Position numbers and translations under genes: made by a program
Shown here: positions 23,381 through 35,557 of the stretch, one piece after another
Layout of the letters: every line of letters starts with the position of its first letter
Position numbering within the stretch: the stretch's first letter is position 1
Source of the DNA: Tetracentron sinense
Lineage: Eukaryota > Streptophyta > Magnoliopsida > Trochodendrales > Trochodendraceae
DNA length: 64,000 nucleotides
NCBI GenBank assembly: GCA_015143295.1
Contig: CM026556.1
Span: 19,034,547-19,098,546, forward strand
Reading direction: 5' to 3'
Notes under the pieces: generated by a model
The model's input: the letters and a program-made list of their open reading frames with translations, nothing else
Databases searched by the model: none
What the model was told of the DNA's origin: nothing

Positions 23381-23809
23381 GCTCTGCTGGTCCCGACTGT
23401 TTTGACCATATCTTTTGACTCGTTCGTCCGATTTTGACGATTCAACTTGCGTTGGATTCGTCCTTCGAAAACAGACATTTCTGATGTTTCGGAATTTCCG
23501 ATTTCTCCCTTATTTATTAATTATACTATGAGAAAGGCCAATTGGTAACGAAAATGCTATTCATTAAAGTTGGAAAAGTCCGGGGTGCTACACCAAGTAT
23601 GGGGATGCACTCAAACAACCAAATATGTAATCATTAGAACTTCAAATAAGCAAAGTAGAAAAAGGAAAATTGCAAACTAGACAAAAATACATAATCAAAG
23701 AAATAAAATATCCGCAAGGCAATACCACATCCGTATATATTATACTGAGTCATATCTATTCGGGCGGTTTGAATATTGTCTTTTAAAATATGAAAACCTA
23801 CAGTGTCAC

Positions 23810-24068
23810 GCTCCGAAGATTCAAAAGCGTGATTATTGAGATAATATGATAAAAAGATGATGGTTAAGCAAGGTCAGAATACCCTTAGTTTCCCAAATAA
23901 TAAAAGTAATTAATCTTATAAGAATGTGCCTAAAGTCATGCACAGCCAAACCGAACAGTCTGTGTTCAAAAATTTCTTTCCAATTAGGATGACGGATTCC
24001 TTAGTTTCAATGAGTAGGCTCTATATTAAAGAGAGCGGTTGCATGGCATGCCATTATCGATTGTGTCC
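23810..24068. mobile_element. gypsy-related fragment before the integrase relic
   Basis: Begins with tgtcacgctccgaagattc, similar to the minus-strand end of the solo LTRs here, then loses similarity before integrase coding begins. Possibly a truncated LTR; weakly supported. Confidence 0.3.
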
Positions 24069-24972
24069 GATAGAGATCCTATCTTTGTGTCTCAATTTTG
24101 GCAGAGTTTGCAGAAAGCGTTGGGTACACAATTGCAATTAAGCACAACTTTTCACCCATAGACCGATGGACAAACCGAGAGGGTGATCCAGATTCTAGAA
24201 GATATGTTGCGAGCTTGTGTCTTAGATTTCAAGGGAAGTTGGAGCGAACTATTGCCATTAGCGTAATTCACCTACAACAATAGCTACCAATCGAGTATCA
24301 AGATAGCTCCATATGAAGCATTGTATGGGAGGCCGTGTAGATCTCCAATTTATTGGGCAGAGATTGGAGAATCGAGCTTGGTTGGGTCTGACTTGGTATG
24401 GGAGACTACAGAGAAGATTCAACTTATTCGTGATCATTTACACACATCTCAGAGTGGGCAGAAAAGTTATGCATATTGGTGTAGGTGGCCTTTGGACTTT
24501 CAAGTTGGAGATCATATTTTTTTAAAGATATCCCCACGGAAGGGAGTTATTCATTTTGGTAAGAAGGGAAAATTAGCTCCGAGGTATATTGGACCTTTTG
24601 AGATTTCAGAAAGTAGGAGAGGTATCATAGCGTCTCGCTTTACTGCCATAGTTATCAGGTGTTCACAATGTGTTCCACATATCTATGTTTCAAAAATATG
24701 AACCCGACCCAGCACATGTGATTGAATGGCAAGACTTACCACTTCAGGAAGATGTAACCTACGTGGAAAAGCCTATTCGTATTTTGGACACCAAAGATCA
24801 GGTACTTCGTAACAACACAATTCCTTTGATAAAGGTGCTATGGCAGCATCACGAAGTGGAAGAAGCTATATGGGAGTTAAAGTCTGATATGCTTAGTAGA
24901 TATCCCCATCTTTTCACTTCTTGAGGTATTATTTAAATTTCAAGGAAGAAATTTTCTTTAAGGAGGATGTAA
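24069..24972 (+). mobile_element. Ty3/gypsy chromovirus pol remnant (integrase C-terminus, chromodomain)
   Basis: Plus-strand pieces match the end of a plant Tekay/Del-type polyprotein: the integrase part with HPQTDGQTERVIQ-like text, then YEALYGRPCRSPIYWAE, a GPFEI segment, and a chromodomain-like tail (PIRILDTKDQVLRNNTIPLI, then KVLWQHHEVEEAIWELKSDM). A polypurine tract, aaggaggatgtaa, sits directly before the LTR at 24973. The 5' part of the element is missing and the remainder is broken in a few places. Confidence 0.8.
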
Positions 24973-25007
24973 TGTGATGACCTTACTTTTATTTCATTAA
25001 TTATGTT

Positions 25008-26273
25008 TGTAAAGTCATGGTTTTTTGTTGGCTAAATTTCGAGTCCAAAAGTGATTATAGTACTCCTTAGGTCACATCATCCGGTTCGATGAAAAATAAA
25101 GAAGATGCCATGATAAAGCATGAAGAATCATCACCAAAGAATGGCTCAAGTTCAAGGATGGTAAGTGAGACCTAGAAGACCAAAAATCATTCATATGGAA
25201 ATGCCCAAAATCATATAAAATGATTCCAAAAAGCCTAGACCAATTGAAGCAAAGCATTAGGGAATAAAATGAAGAAAAATGCCAAAAATGCTCTTCAGGG
25301 TCGACCCTAACCATTTTGAGTTGACCCAAACCCTCAAGGAATTTGTATGGAAAAATTTCCAGAACATAAGAATTTTGAGGGTCGACCCAAAGTGTCACTT
25401 GGGTCGACCGAAGTGTACACTTGGGTCAACCCAAAGCACTCAGGGTTGACCCTGATATGAAATTTCTTTCTAAAATCAAATTTAGCAAGTTCTAATTCAT
25501 TGGGGTTGCTTCTCTATTTAATGTGAACCCTTCTAGTCCATGAATAGAGACTTTGGGAGAGTATTGAGAGGGTATTGGGCTATCTCTAGAGTTCATAGAA
25601 ACTCATGAATTCTTTTCTCTCCTTCCTTTCATTAAGTTCTCTTTTATCCAAGAGTTTGCAACTCAATGTTCCATTATTACTTGCTTGGACTTTCCCATTG
25701 ATGGAGTCCATCTAGGATTTGATTTTCATCAAACCATCAATCCGTTCTGGAAAGAACAAATTGGCCAGAGTGTTCCGGAGGCTTTGCGACGGAGATCGAT
25801 TCGAGGAGGATCGTGGATGTGATATTTGGTCGGTGGAATCTGAAGCCGTTGTTGACGGAGATTGATCATGGAGATCGTGGTTATCGAGACACAAGAGAAG
25901 AACATACTACTGCAGTAGATTGTGAGTCTTGCGAGATCGTGATTGATTTTAGAGGCGTATAGAACTAAGTATTGAGGATTGAGGAAGTCGAGTCCGGTTG
26001 AGTACAGTTGGAGTCTTGTAAGTATTTGTTTCTTTGTCTTAGTGGACTAGGTCTCGTGATTTTTCCCAAAAGGTTTTCCACGTAAAAATCCTTGTGTTGT
26101 GGTTTGCTTGTTTTCCTTATTCCGCACTTTAAAGTTCATCGTCCCTACATTAATAATTTGATTGCCTAATCTTGAAAATGGTAGATAGACTTATAGGGAG
26201 ACCTAACCATCCCCTTGAAATTGTGAGTTCTCAACTCAAACATTGATTTGAGGTTCACCGGATTGATTTTTCA
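25008..26273 (+). mobile_element. 5' LTR of copia element 1
   Basis: 1266 bp, TG...CA ends. U3 carries GGGTCGACCC-type palindromes near 25298 and 25318, then 25379, 25401, 25423 and 25443. A TATA-like ctatttaat lies near 25510. Similar to the LTRs of element 2 but clearly diverged. Confidence 0.8.
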
Positions 26274-26335
26274 ATTAGTATCAGAGCGAGTTCACTAATT
26301 TGTTAGTGCGATCTTATTCTTATATTCGGTGAATA

Positions 26336-27822
26336 TGAATCTCCAAAGAGAGAGAGGATCAATCTCTTGTCCTTCATTATTTGATGGAAACAATTATGCA
26401 TATTAGAAAGCTCGTATGAGAGCCTTTCTAAAATCCTTGGATGAGAGAGTATAGATCTCTTTTGAACAAGGTTGGACCCATCCAACAAAAACCATAGATA
26501 AACTGACCATCCCTAAACCTTCTTCTGAATGGACCAATGAAGATCTTGAAAGTTGTAGATGGAACAATAAGGGTCTTAATGCAATCTTCACTGCTGTCAC
26601 ACTTGAAGAATTTCAGTGATTTCTAAATGTGACACTTCGAATGAGGCATGGGACTTTCTTAAACTTACCCATGAAGAGACTACAACAGTCAAGATCTCCA
26701 AACTTCAAATGCATACTTCTAAATTTGAAAATCTAAGAATGAATGATGATGAAACTTTTGATGGTTTTTATGTTAATCTAAGTGACATTGTTAATTTTTG
26801 TTTTAACCTAGAAGAAAGAATTCCTGAGTCCAAAATTGTTAGAAAAATTTTGAGATCTCTACCTGAGAGATTTCGATCGAAGGTTACCGCCATCGAAGAG
26901 AACAAAAATGTTGATGCTCTCAAAATTGAAGAGTTGGTTGATTCTCTCCAAGCCTATGAGTTAAATCTGAACCCATCTAAGAAACCAAAATCTATTGCCT
27001 TGAAATCCGTCAAGGAATTCATAGATGGTTTAGATAATGACTGTAAGGATGATGAAGAAGAGTTGACTTTTATTTGCAAAGAAATTCAGAAAATTTTTGA
27101 AACTTAATAAGGGATTTAATTTGAAATGACAAAAATCTTTTGAGAAGCCTAAGTCCAAGCACTTTGAAAACAAGAAATATCTTAAAAGTGCTGACAGTAA
27201 ATCTCAAGGTGTTCAATGCTATGAATGCTAAGGCTACGGCCATATTGCTGCTGAGTGCTCTAATAAGAAAAGATTTAAGGGCAAGGCAAGAGATGACAGT
27301 AAATCTAAATCTAAGGAATCAGATAGTTCTTCTTGTGAGAAAACTAAGGGTTATATGGCCTTCACAGCATCCTTATCTGGGATTGAAGAATCTTCTTCAA
27401 ATATTGTGAGTGACTAACACCATGGTGATGGTGAGGATGATGAGAGTCAAAATTACTCAGATTCTGAGGGAGACCTCAAGGCAGCCTTTGATGAGCTATT
27501 TTAAGAATACCTAAAGCTGCAAAAAGGTTCAGTTTTCCATGACCAAAAATGTCAAATCTATTGAAATAGAAAGAGATGCCTTAGACCAAGTGGCTTCAGG
27601 GTTGAAAGCTCTTGTGTCGCAGCTTGAGGAAGAGAAGGCTTCCCTCCTTGTCAAGACTTAGTTTCTTGAATCTAATTTGAATGTTTGTCTTTATGAAAAG
27701 ACAAGTCTTGAAATCAAGTTGGTTGATCTTTAGCAAAATTAGAGGTATGGAGATAAGAAGGGAACTCCATCTACCTCGAATACTGAGTCTGGTACTAAAA
27801 GGTACCCTCTTGAAAATAGGAA
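26336..27822 (+). mobile_element. copia gag relic (element 1)
   Basis: Resembles the UBN2/Ty1-copia gag polypeptide: SKCDTSNEAWDFLKLTHEET, KISKLQMHTSKFENLRMNDD, RKILRSLPERFRSKVTAIEE. It is followed by lysine-rich and acidic stretches and a decayed CCHC knuckle. Colinear with the better-kept gag at 35558-37266 until the Tat element interrupts it. Non-functional, with multiple breaks. Confidence 0.8.
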
Positions 27823-28549
27823 GTGTGAGCATGGATTTCGAACTCACTAAGGGAAGGGGTGCATACCCTCTCGGGTGTGAGAGTTGATTTTAGAGTCGCC
27901 ACCTATTTATTCAGAAGGGATAAGTCCCTCAATAGTTGGATAAGGTCTTGGTTTGCGATTTGAGATTAGGGTAAAAGGTTCGGTTAAGTCCGGGGAAGGT
28001 GTTAGGCACCCCGAGGCTTCTATTTTGCAATGGTTCCGTACTCCCTACGTTAAAGTCAATCTTGTTCAAAATGTCGGAGTGTTTAAGGTAATACTAAAAT
28101 AATAAGGGAAAAGCTAACTGGGGTCGAACCTGGGTTGGGTTACCTATGTACTCATAAGGGTAAGATCTGACCGAGCGTAGTTCTGGCACGTGAGCTTGTG
28201 CCGAGGCTAGAAGTGTATCTGCGTGTACTAAGGGTGGCTAACAAGCTAGTCCGGTAGACTAGGGTTCGATTGACCGAGGTTGGTCAAGTGCAGGGTTCAA
28301 GTCTGGTAGGCTCAGGGGTAGTCCAGTAGACTAAGCTTGGGCTCGGTAGGCCATGAGCGGGCCCGGAGACCAAAGGTAAAGCCCGAAGGCGAGGGTAAGC
28401 CCGGCAGGCTTAAGGTTTGGGCCCAGTAGACCTGGATTGGGGCCAGAGGCCAAGATTGGGCTCGGAGGCCTAGATTAAGCCCAGTAGGCCAAAGGGTGAG
28501 TCCGGTAGATTGGATTTAGGCCCGGTAGGTCAAAATTGGATTTAACCGC

Positions 28550-30650
28550 GGTTAGGACTGCTAACCGGGGTTAAGGTTGGTCTAAATGTGGTTAAGGTTG
28601 CTAACCAGGGTTAGAAATGTGTCACGGTCATATTTATAGTCCAAATGATATTTTCAGGGATTTTTTCAGATTTTACCAAAGTTAAGGGTTGCTTAACCAT
28701 AGTTAAAGAAGTGAGGTCACCATGGTTAGGGGTGTTAACCATGGTTAAAATATCCACAAAAGGTCATTTTGGGCTTCTTAGAATATATATGATTTTCTAA
28801 GCATTTTTTCAGATTTTTGTGGGTTAAGGGTTGCTTAACCATGGTTAAAAAGTTCACCGAAGATGGATTTAATCACGGTTAAGGGTCCTAACCAGGGTTA
28901 AAATGATCACAGAAGACCATTCTACAATCCTTGGAATATTTCTAATTTTTTTATTATTTTTCCAAGATTTGTACAGTTAAGGGGTGTTTAACCATGGTTA
29001 AAAGTTAATCGATGGTGAATTTAACCATAGTTAAGGGTCTGGTTAAGTTCAAGATGGGCCCAGGGGGCTAGGCAGGGCCTAAAATGTCCTCGTACCAAGC
29101 CTAGGCCCCTGTAAAAGCCCAAAATAAAAAATTGAATTAATGGCGGTAATCCTATTACCGCCATTAAGATTTTTTTTTTAACCAGGGTTTACGCAATGAT
29201 AACTCGGGTTAAGGGATGACCTATGGTGATCTGAAAGCATGGGGATAAAGAGGGATGTCTAGGGAAGAGAATGGACCTAGAGTAGGCCCCACAGTGAGCC
29301 AAAGATGGCTGCTCACCATTTACATGAAATTATAAATGGCGGTAGATGGACTACCGCCATTATCAACAGTCTCTGATTTTCTGAATTTTAACCATGGTTA
29401 ATGTTAACCCATGGTCCTGGAATGACCAGGTTAGGTTTAGGAGAGGCAAAGGGGTTCAACCTAGGCCCTGGACATGGACCAGGGCCTACCTAAGTAGGCT
29501 AACAATGGCTGCAACAGTAGATTGCCAGGAATGGCGGTACTGAGTTTACCGCCATTCCTGGGTTTTGCTAAAACTTAGATTGTGTCCACGAGGGTTGTGT
29601 ACCAGTGTAACCAGGGGTCCCTCATGAACTAAGGGACCCCAGATGATCCGGTGGTGGTCCTGAAGCCTCAGGGGTGGTGCTATACCCGTAGGGGTTCCCC
29701 CATACCTATGAACAGGGTGGGGGAAGACCCTGTTGTGGGTTTGAATTACAAACTAACACTAACAAGCTACAATAAAGTCCCCTGGAAATGACCAGGGGCT
29801 CACATGAATGATAAACAATAAGAAATTGGGTAGGGGGTCCCTTACCCTATTGCTCTGTTTCTTACCGAAGGATGGAGGTCTATGTACTATGGTAGTGCAC
29901 TGCTACTGGTGCTGTAGCAACTGGGGAAGCTAGGGCAGGTCCAGAGGAGTCCTGGGATCAAGACCAGGTTGAGGAGGGCTCAAGCCAGGTTTTTTGTAAC
30001 AGGGATTCGACTATAGTATTTGCAGGTCTGTTCTACGGTACTAGGTGATTGGGTTTTATAGAAGGGAGGCTTGGGGACCTAAGGGAGATAAAAGGGAAGC
30101 TCTTGAAGGTGTATAGACCAAAAGGGGGTCGAGTGAGGGCTATTAAAGCGAAGGGTGGAGTGTGTAGAGGGTCTGCAGACTGCAAACACAAGTTCCTGGT
30201 AATGGCGGTAGATGGTCTACCGCCATCACCAAACCAGGCAAATACTTAGTTGGCGGTAGACCATCTATCACCAAAAAAAATAAGTAGAATTTAGGCTTGG
30301 CCCATGCGCACCCAGGCAGAGGGTCTTGGCTTTATGGTTTTTGGGCCCCCTAGGCCCATGCTACAGGTTCAGGCCCTAGGGGCCGTGGTCTTAGGGTTCA
30401 AGCCCTAAGGGCTCTAGGGCTAGGCTAGGGCTTTGGTTAGGATTACCTAGGTCTAGGTTTTTGACTTAGGTTTTGCACTAGGGTTTAACTAGGGTTGAAT
30501 CCTAGGGTTTACCTAGGGCTTAGCTAGGTTTTACCTAGGGTTAGGGTTTAGATCTAGGGTTTTCTAGGGTTCGACTTAGGGTGAGGCCTAAGACTTACTA
30601 GGGGTTTACCTAGGGTTTAGGGGACTTGGTAGGGGTAACCATGGTTAAAT
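28550..30650. repeat. palindromic words in the Tat LTR (TTAACCATGGTTAA and hairpins)
   Basis: TTAACCATGGTTAA at 28735, 28835, 28988 and 29388, with variants between. Hairpins: 29137-29167 (14-bp perfect arms TTAATGGCGGTAAT), 29335-29361 (11-bp arms AATGGCGGTAG), 29525-29561 (15-bp perfect arms CCAGGAATGGCGGTA), 30202-30226 (11-bp arms ATGGCGGTAGA), and a weaker one near 30250-30275. Confidence 0.85.
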
Positions 30651-30959
30651 AGGGGTGTAAAAATTAGATGCTTACCGCTGTCCCTTTTTGCGGGAGAGTG
30701 TCAAGGTTGACAATTTGAATGACAAAGACTGGAATCATCCTATTTTTACACTGAGGTCAGATCTTAGGGATGGAGTATGATACATGTATGCATGCAGTGC
30801 AAATGGTGAGTGCGATGAAGTGGCACGGACACTGATGGGGGAGAGCGAGTAGTTCAGTCTACTCACTGAGGATTGATGGATACAGGGATGGCACAGCTCG
30901 AAGGTGTTAGCCGGAGGGATTTGATCAAATTGATCGAACCGACACACAGGGTATCGAGA

Positions 30960-31590
30960 TCACACAGGGTGTTGACATATGGGAGGTAATGTTGTGGTAT
31001 GACGAGGTTATCAAGGAGCATACCAGATGTCGAAGACAGACGGAGTGTCAAAGGGGTGACATGCAGGAGGTAATGATGTGGTATGACGAGATTATTAAGG
31101 AGCATACCGAATGTCAAAGACACACAGAGTGTCGAAGGGGTGATATGTAGGAGGTAATGTTGTATGACGAGATTGTCAAGGAGCATACTAGATGTCAAAG
31201 ACACACGGGGTGTCGAAAGGATGACATGCAGGAGGTAATGTTGCAGTATGGCGAGATTGCAAAGGAGCATACAGGATGTCGAAGACACATAGGGTGTCGA
31301 AGGAGTGACATGTAGGAGGTAATGTTGTGGTATGGCGAGATTGTCATGGAGCACATAGGATGTCGAGGACATACGGCGGTGTCGAAAGGGGTGACATGCA
31401 GGAGGTAATGCTGCGATATGCGATATGATGAGATTGTTATGGAGCACACAGGATGTCGAGGACACACGGGGGTGTCGTAAGTGATGACATGTAGGAGGTA
31501 ATACTACGGTATGACGAGATTATCATGGAGCACACAGGATGTCGAGAACACACAGGGGTGTCGAAAGGGGTTGCAGCATGTCCAAGAGGC
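30960..31590. repeat. 86-90-bp tandem array in Tat UTR
   Basis: About seven units containing 'ggtatgacgagattgtcaag', 'gagcacacaggatgtcgagg', 'acacacggggtgtcgaaagg' and 'gtgacatgcaggaggtaatg'. Long minus-strand open frames across it follow from the repeat and are not a gene. Confidence 0.85.
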
Positions 31591-33030
31591 CCTAACCAAA
31601 TTTATTTGAAATGATTGAGAGGCGCTGGATTTTGATCAAGTTGATTGATGCTGAGGGGCTTGGTCACACGGAGTGTGACCCTAAGATGTAATGTAGGGGA
31701 TGAAGGTAAGGATGCTTTCCCATGACTCTATTGGTTGCGACCTGCAGGGATGCATAGTGTCAGCTTCTTCTGCTTTATCTCACCGAGGCTGCTCGGTGCA
31801 GGCTGGTATGACCAGGTCCAGATACCGGAAGTTCTATTTTGAAAAAATAAATTTAGAAAAGTTTTGGACTTTTGCAAAAGTTTTTGATTCTCGATAGAAA
31901 GAAAGTCTAGCTTAGCTTTTTAGATTTGTCAGGGAATTGCCTTCATCAGGGCTTGAGGATTTTGTAATTTTCCATTCACTCTTAGAAAGCAGAGTATCAC
32001 CCAGAAGAGGTTTTGTCACCACTGGGGGATGTTCATGGGTAGACCTGTCTATCTTGCCACTGCTGGAGATTAGACTTTGGCTGGGGAGAAGCTTGTTGGG
32101 GAGCAAATTAGATGCTTCTATACTCTTGCTGGGGAGAGCACTTGTAGATAGCAATTAGAGGTTTCTACTGGGGATCTGCCGGGGAATGTGATACCGTTGT
32201 AGACCGTTACTGGGGAATCTGTTACCTAGAGACTGGACTTCAGCTGGGGGTGACTTTGTTGAAGGCTAACGACTGTCTGCTTGGGGAATCGCGGCCTACT
32301 AGAGACCACTGCCCGAAAATCTGTTCCTGAATTCCATTTGCGGGGGATTGCTGCAGGGGATTTTATTCGGCTATACTGACTACTGCCGGATTCTTTTGTC
32401 AAACCGCTCTTCAGTTTTTCCTCTCTTTTTTACCCTTGAAATGACCAAGTCATGGGGTTCGCATAATTTTTACGCGATGAGGCCATTTCTGATTTTTCTC
32501 ATGCCTGTGAAACTGGTTAGTTTTTGTCCCCTTTTTTGCCCTTAGTCACAAGACTAGGTCTGGGGTCGCATAATTTTGGCGCAATGAGACCGTTTACAAT
32601 TTTCACTCATGCCCGCGATTACTGGGGATAATAGGTCTTCTTCCGTCATTGCCTTGAATGGCGCTCCTCTTGGGATTATAAGGATTATATTTTCACTGGG
32701 AGTGTAGATGTAATACTGCGCTTGCACTCATAGTTTCTAGGGGATCTAGAAGGACTTAGAGTAGAAAGAAATGTAAGCTATGGGACCGAAGTGTGGGCCA
32801 CCCTGGGATTTCTCCTGTTGTAGTTGATTTGCACTCGCTTGGAGATTTGTCTTGTCATAGTTGACTTTCACTCTCTTGGGGAGCCCTCCAGTCGAAGATT
32901 CGTTCTTTGGGACTACCGACAGAGTTTTTTTTTTTTTACTTTCCTGGGGGAAATTGAGAAAGGTTGTCTCTACTGAGGGAGAGTGAGGTCATCTGTACTC
33001 GGGGATTTTTTTTTCAGGAGAGGTTGTCCC

Positions 33031-33715
33031 TGAATAGAAACTCATGAATTCTTTTCTCTCCTTCCCTTCATTAAGTTCTCTTCTATCCTAGAGTTTACAA
33101 GACAATGTTCCATTATTGCTTGCTTGGACTTTCCCATTGATAGAGTCCATCAAGGATTTGATTTTAATCAAACCATCAACCCGTTCTGGAAAGAACAAAT
33201 TGGCCAGAGTGTTCCGGAGAGTTTGTGATGGAGATCAATCCGAGGAGGATCGTGGATGTGATATTTGGTCGGTGGAATCCGAAGCTATCATTGATGGGGA
33301 TCGATCCTAGAGATTGTGGTGATCGAAACACAATAGAAGAACATGCTACTATGGTAGATTACGAGATCGTGATTGCTTTCGGAGGCATGGAGGACTAAGC
33401 ACTAAAGATCGAGGAAGTCGAGTCTGGTTGAGTTCAGTTGGAGTCTTGTAAGTATTTGTTTCATTGTCTTAGTGGAGTCTCATTGTTGGACTAGGTCCCG
33501 TGGTTTTTCCCGGAAAGGATTCCATGTAAAAATCTGTGTTGTGGTTTGCTTGTTTTCCTTATTCCGCACTTCAAAGTTCATCATCCCTATATTAATAGTT
33601 TGATTGCCTAATCTTAAAAAGTGTAGATAGACTTATAGGGAGATCAAACCATCCCCTTGCAATTGTGAGTTCTCAACTCAAACATTGATTTGAGGTTCAA
33701 GGGATTGATTTCTCA
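33031..33715 (+). mobile_element. 3' LTR remnant of copia element 1
   Basis: Colinear with about 25600-26273 of the 5' LTR (gaaactcatgaattctttt ... gggattgatttctca). Its first half is missing at the junction with the Tat element. Confidence 0.8.
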
Positions 33716-34008
33716 ATGTTGATTTATTAGGTGATTAATGTGTGATTAATATGATGTTAGTGGCTAATACTATTTTAGAAAAAATATACTTATTATTATT
33801 TTATTATGTTATTATTAATTATTACGTGGCAACATTATTTTGCCCCATACAAGGGTTAGATTGGAAAGAAGAATAAAATACTTGTGAACTTAATATTTTA
33901 GAAAGTTAAGGGTGCTTGTTGGAAATAATGAGTAAGAGGGTCAAACAAATAAAGTAAAATGATCTAACTACATATCTTTAATCTAAATAATCCATACCTA
34001 AACATTTT

Positions 34009-35495
34009 TGTAAAGTCCATGTTTTAGAGTTGGCTTATTCCGGTGTCAAAACAAGTGAGTCTAGGTGATTAGAAGTGTATCTTGTGTCATTGCCTTCAAG
34101 TATCCACAAGAAGTGAAGTTGAAGACTGAAGAAGATCGGTTGAAGAAATTCTGATCACAACCTTCGTTTCACTCATAAGATGGTAAGTGGCCTAGATGTC
34201 ATGTTACCTTAAGTGGGAATTGACTTAGAATAAACCTAATATGAAACCCTAGGTGAAAATTGTCTTAGACTTATCATATGGACTCTCGGTGATGAGATAT
34301 GTAGCCCAAAACAAGTTAAAAATTCTGAAATTTCTAAAAAAAACAAGGTTGCTTGTAGGTGGCATATCTCCCAAACCGTAGCTTAAATTTTGCTCTATAA
34401 TATATCAAATCGACCATGTCCAAAAGATCAACAACTTTCATGAAGGATGCAAGAGCTAAAAATGAAGTCTTAAAAATGGGTCTGCACCTACCCTGGGCAC
34501 TTTGGGTCGACCCTGAGTATCAAAATAAATGTATGGAAAAATGAGGCAGAGAGAGGCAAAACTCAAGGTCGACCCAAAGAGACACTTGGGTAGACCAAAA
34601 GTCACTATTGGGTCAACCCAAGTGTCTCCTTGGGTCGACCCTGATATGGGATGTCTTCCTATTTCGTTTTTCTTGCCTATTTTGGGTTTTAGCAACTTCT
34701 GAACTTGATTTTTAGCTACTCTATATAACTAGAACCTTTTTAGTCCAAAAATTGCAACTTGGGGACTGTGTTAAGAGCACTTTGAGGTATATCTAGAGTT
34801 CATAAAAACTCTAGAAATTATTTTTTTCCTCCTCTTGTTAGTCATTTCATCCTAGAGTTTGCAAGCCAAAAGTTCCATTATAGCTTGATTGAACTTTTCC
34901 ATTGAAGGAGTTCATTTAGGATTTGAATTTAATCAAACCATCAACCCATTCTGGATAGACCAACTTGGCCGGAGTGTTTCGGAGCCTTTATGAAGGAGAT
35001 TGAACCGAGAAGGATCGTGGATGTCTGATTTGGTCGGTGGAATCCGAAGCCATCAGTGACGGAGATCGATCGGAAGATCGTGGCTGTTTTCGAGACACTA
35101 AGAGTAGTACGAGCGGCTGCAGTTGATCACGGGACCTTTGAGTGCGTAATGACTTTTTAAGGTATGGAGGACTAAGAACTAAAGGATTGTAGTATCGAGT
35201 TTGAATGAGTCAAGTTCGAGTCTTGTAAGTTCTTGTTGACTTTGTCTTAGTGATACTCTTGGTTGGACTAGGTCCCGTGGTTTTTCCCGGAAGGGTTTTC
35301 ATACAAAAATCCTTGTGTTATGGTTTGCTTGTTTCTCTCTATTTTCGTACCTTAAGTTCATCGTCCCTTAAGTAAATAACTTAATTGTTAAAATATCAAA
35401 AATGGTAGATAGACTTATAGTGAGACGTAATCATCCCTTTGAAGTTGTGGACTCTCAACTCAAACCTTAAATTTGAGGTTCACCGAATTTTTTCA
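34009..35495 (+). mobile_element. 5' LTR of copia element 2
   Basis: 1487 bp, starts TGTAAAGTCCATG, ends TTTTTTCA. GGGTCGACCC-type sites near 34504, 34566, 34588, 34610 and 34632; TATA box ctctatataac near 34720. Near-identical over long stretches to the 3' LTR, with scattered differences and small indels. Confidence 0.88.
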
Positions 35496-35557
35496 TTTGG
35501 TATCAGAGCGGGTTCACTAATTTTTTTAGTGCAATCTCATTCTTATATTTGGTAAAT

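Larger units (their letters stand above)
21197..23592 (-). mobile_element. solo LTR, Ty3/gypsy, 2396 bp
   Basis: On the minus strand it starts TGTAGCACCCCGG and ends GGGGCGTGACA. The 5-bp repeat CCAAG flanks it exactly (21192-21196 and 23593-23597). It carries the palindrome array at 23197-23380 and the minisatellite at 21845-22380. It is related along its length to the solo LTR at 59720-62278. Confidence 0.88.
27824..33030 (+). mobile_element. truncated Tat/Ogre-like gypsy element (5' LTR plus UTR) inside copia 1
   Basis: LTR about 27824-30676 starts TGTGAGCATGG and ends near GTGTAAAAATTAGATGCTTAC. It has the Tat-type opening ('agagtcgccacctatttatt', 'ggtgttaggcaccccgagg') shared with the 56976 solo LTR. 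The following untranslated region holds an 86-90-bp array (30960-31590) and modules also seen in reverse at 1225-1660. It ends abruptly where copia LTR sequence resumes near 33031, so the 3' half and part of its host were deleted. Confidence 0.7.
25008..33715 (+). mobile_element. copia element 1, gag-only type, itself disrupted
   Basis: Flanked by the TSD ATGTT (25003-25007 and 33716-33720). 5' LTR 25008-26273 starts TGTAAAGTCATGG; a primer-binding site like TAGTATCAGAGCGAG follows. Gag-like sequence runs about 26336-27822, then a Tat-like element (27824-about 33030), then a 3' LTR remnant (about 33031-33715). No protease, integrase or reverse transcriptase is seen. Broken in several places; older than element 2 as judged by decay. 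Confidence 0.82.
24973..34008 (+). mobile_element. 3' LTR of the chromovirus, split by a copia insertion
   Basis: LTR begins TGTGATGACCTTAC at 24973. It runs to 25007, is interrupted by the copia element 25008-33715 (TSD ATGTT), and resumes 33721-34008 with 'gatttattaggtgattaatg'. It stops where the second copia element begins. The uninterrupted reading is confirmed by an inverted copy at 47590-47046. Confidence 0.8.

Noticed and set aside
30863-31465. 200-residue minus-strand open frame with internal repeats
   Set aside because: It is the translation of the 86-90-bp tandem array; repeat length keeps the frame open.
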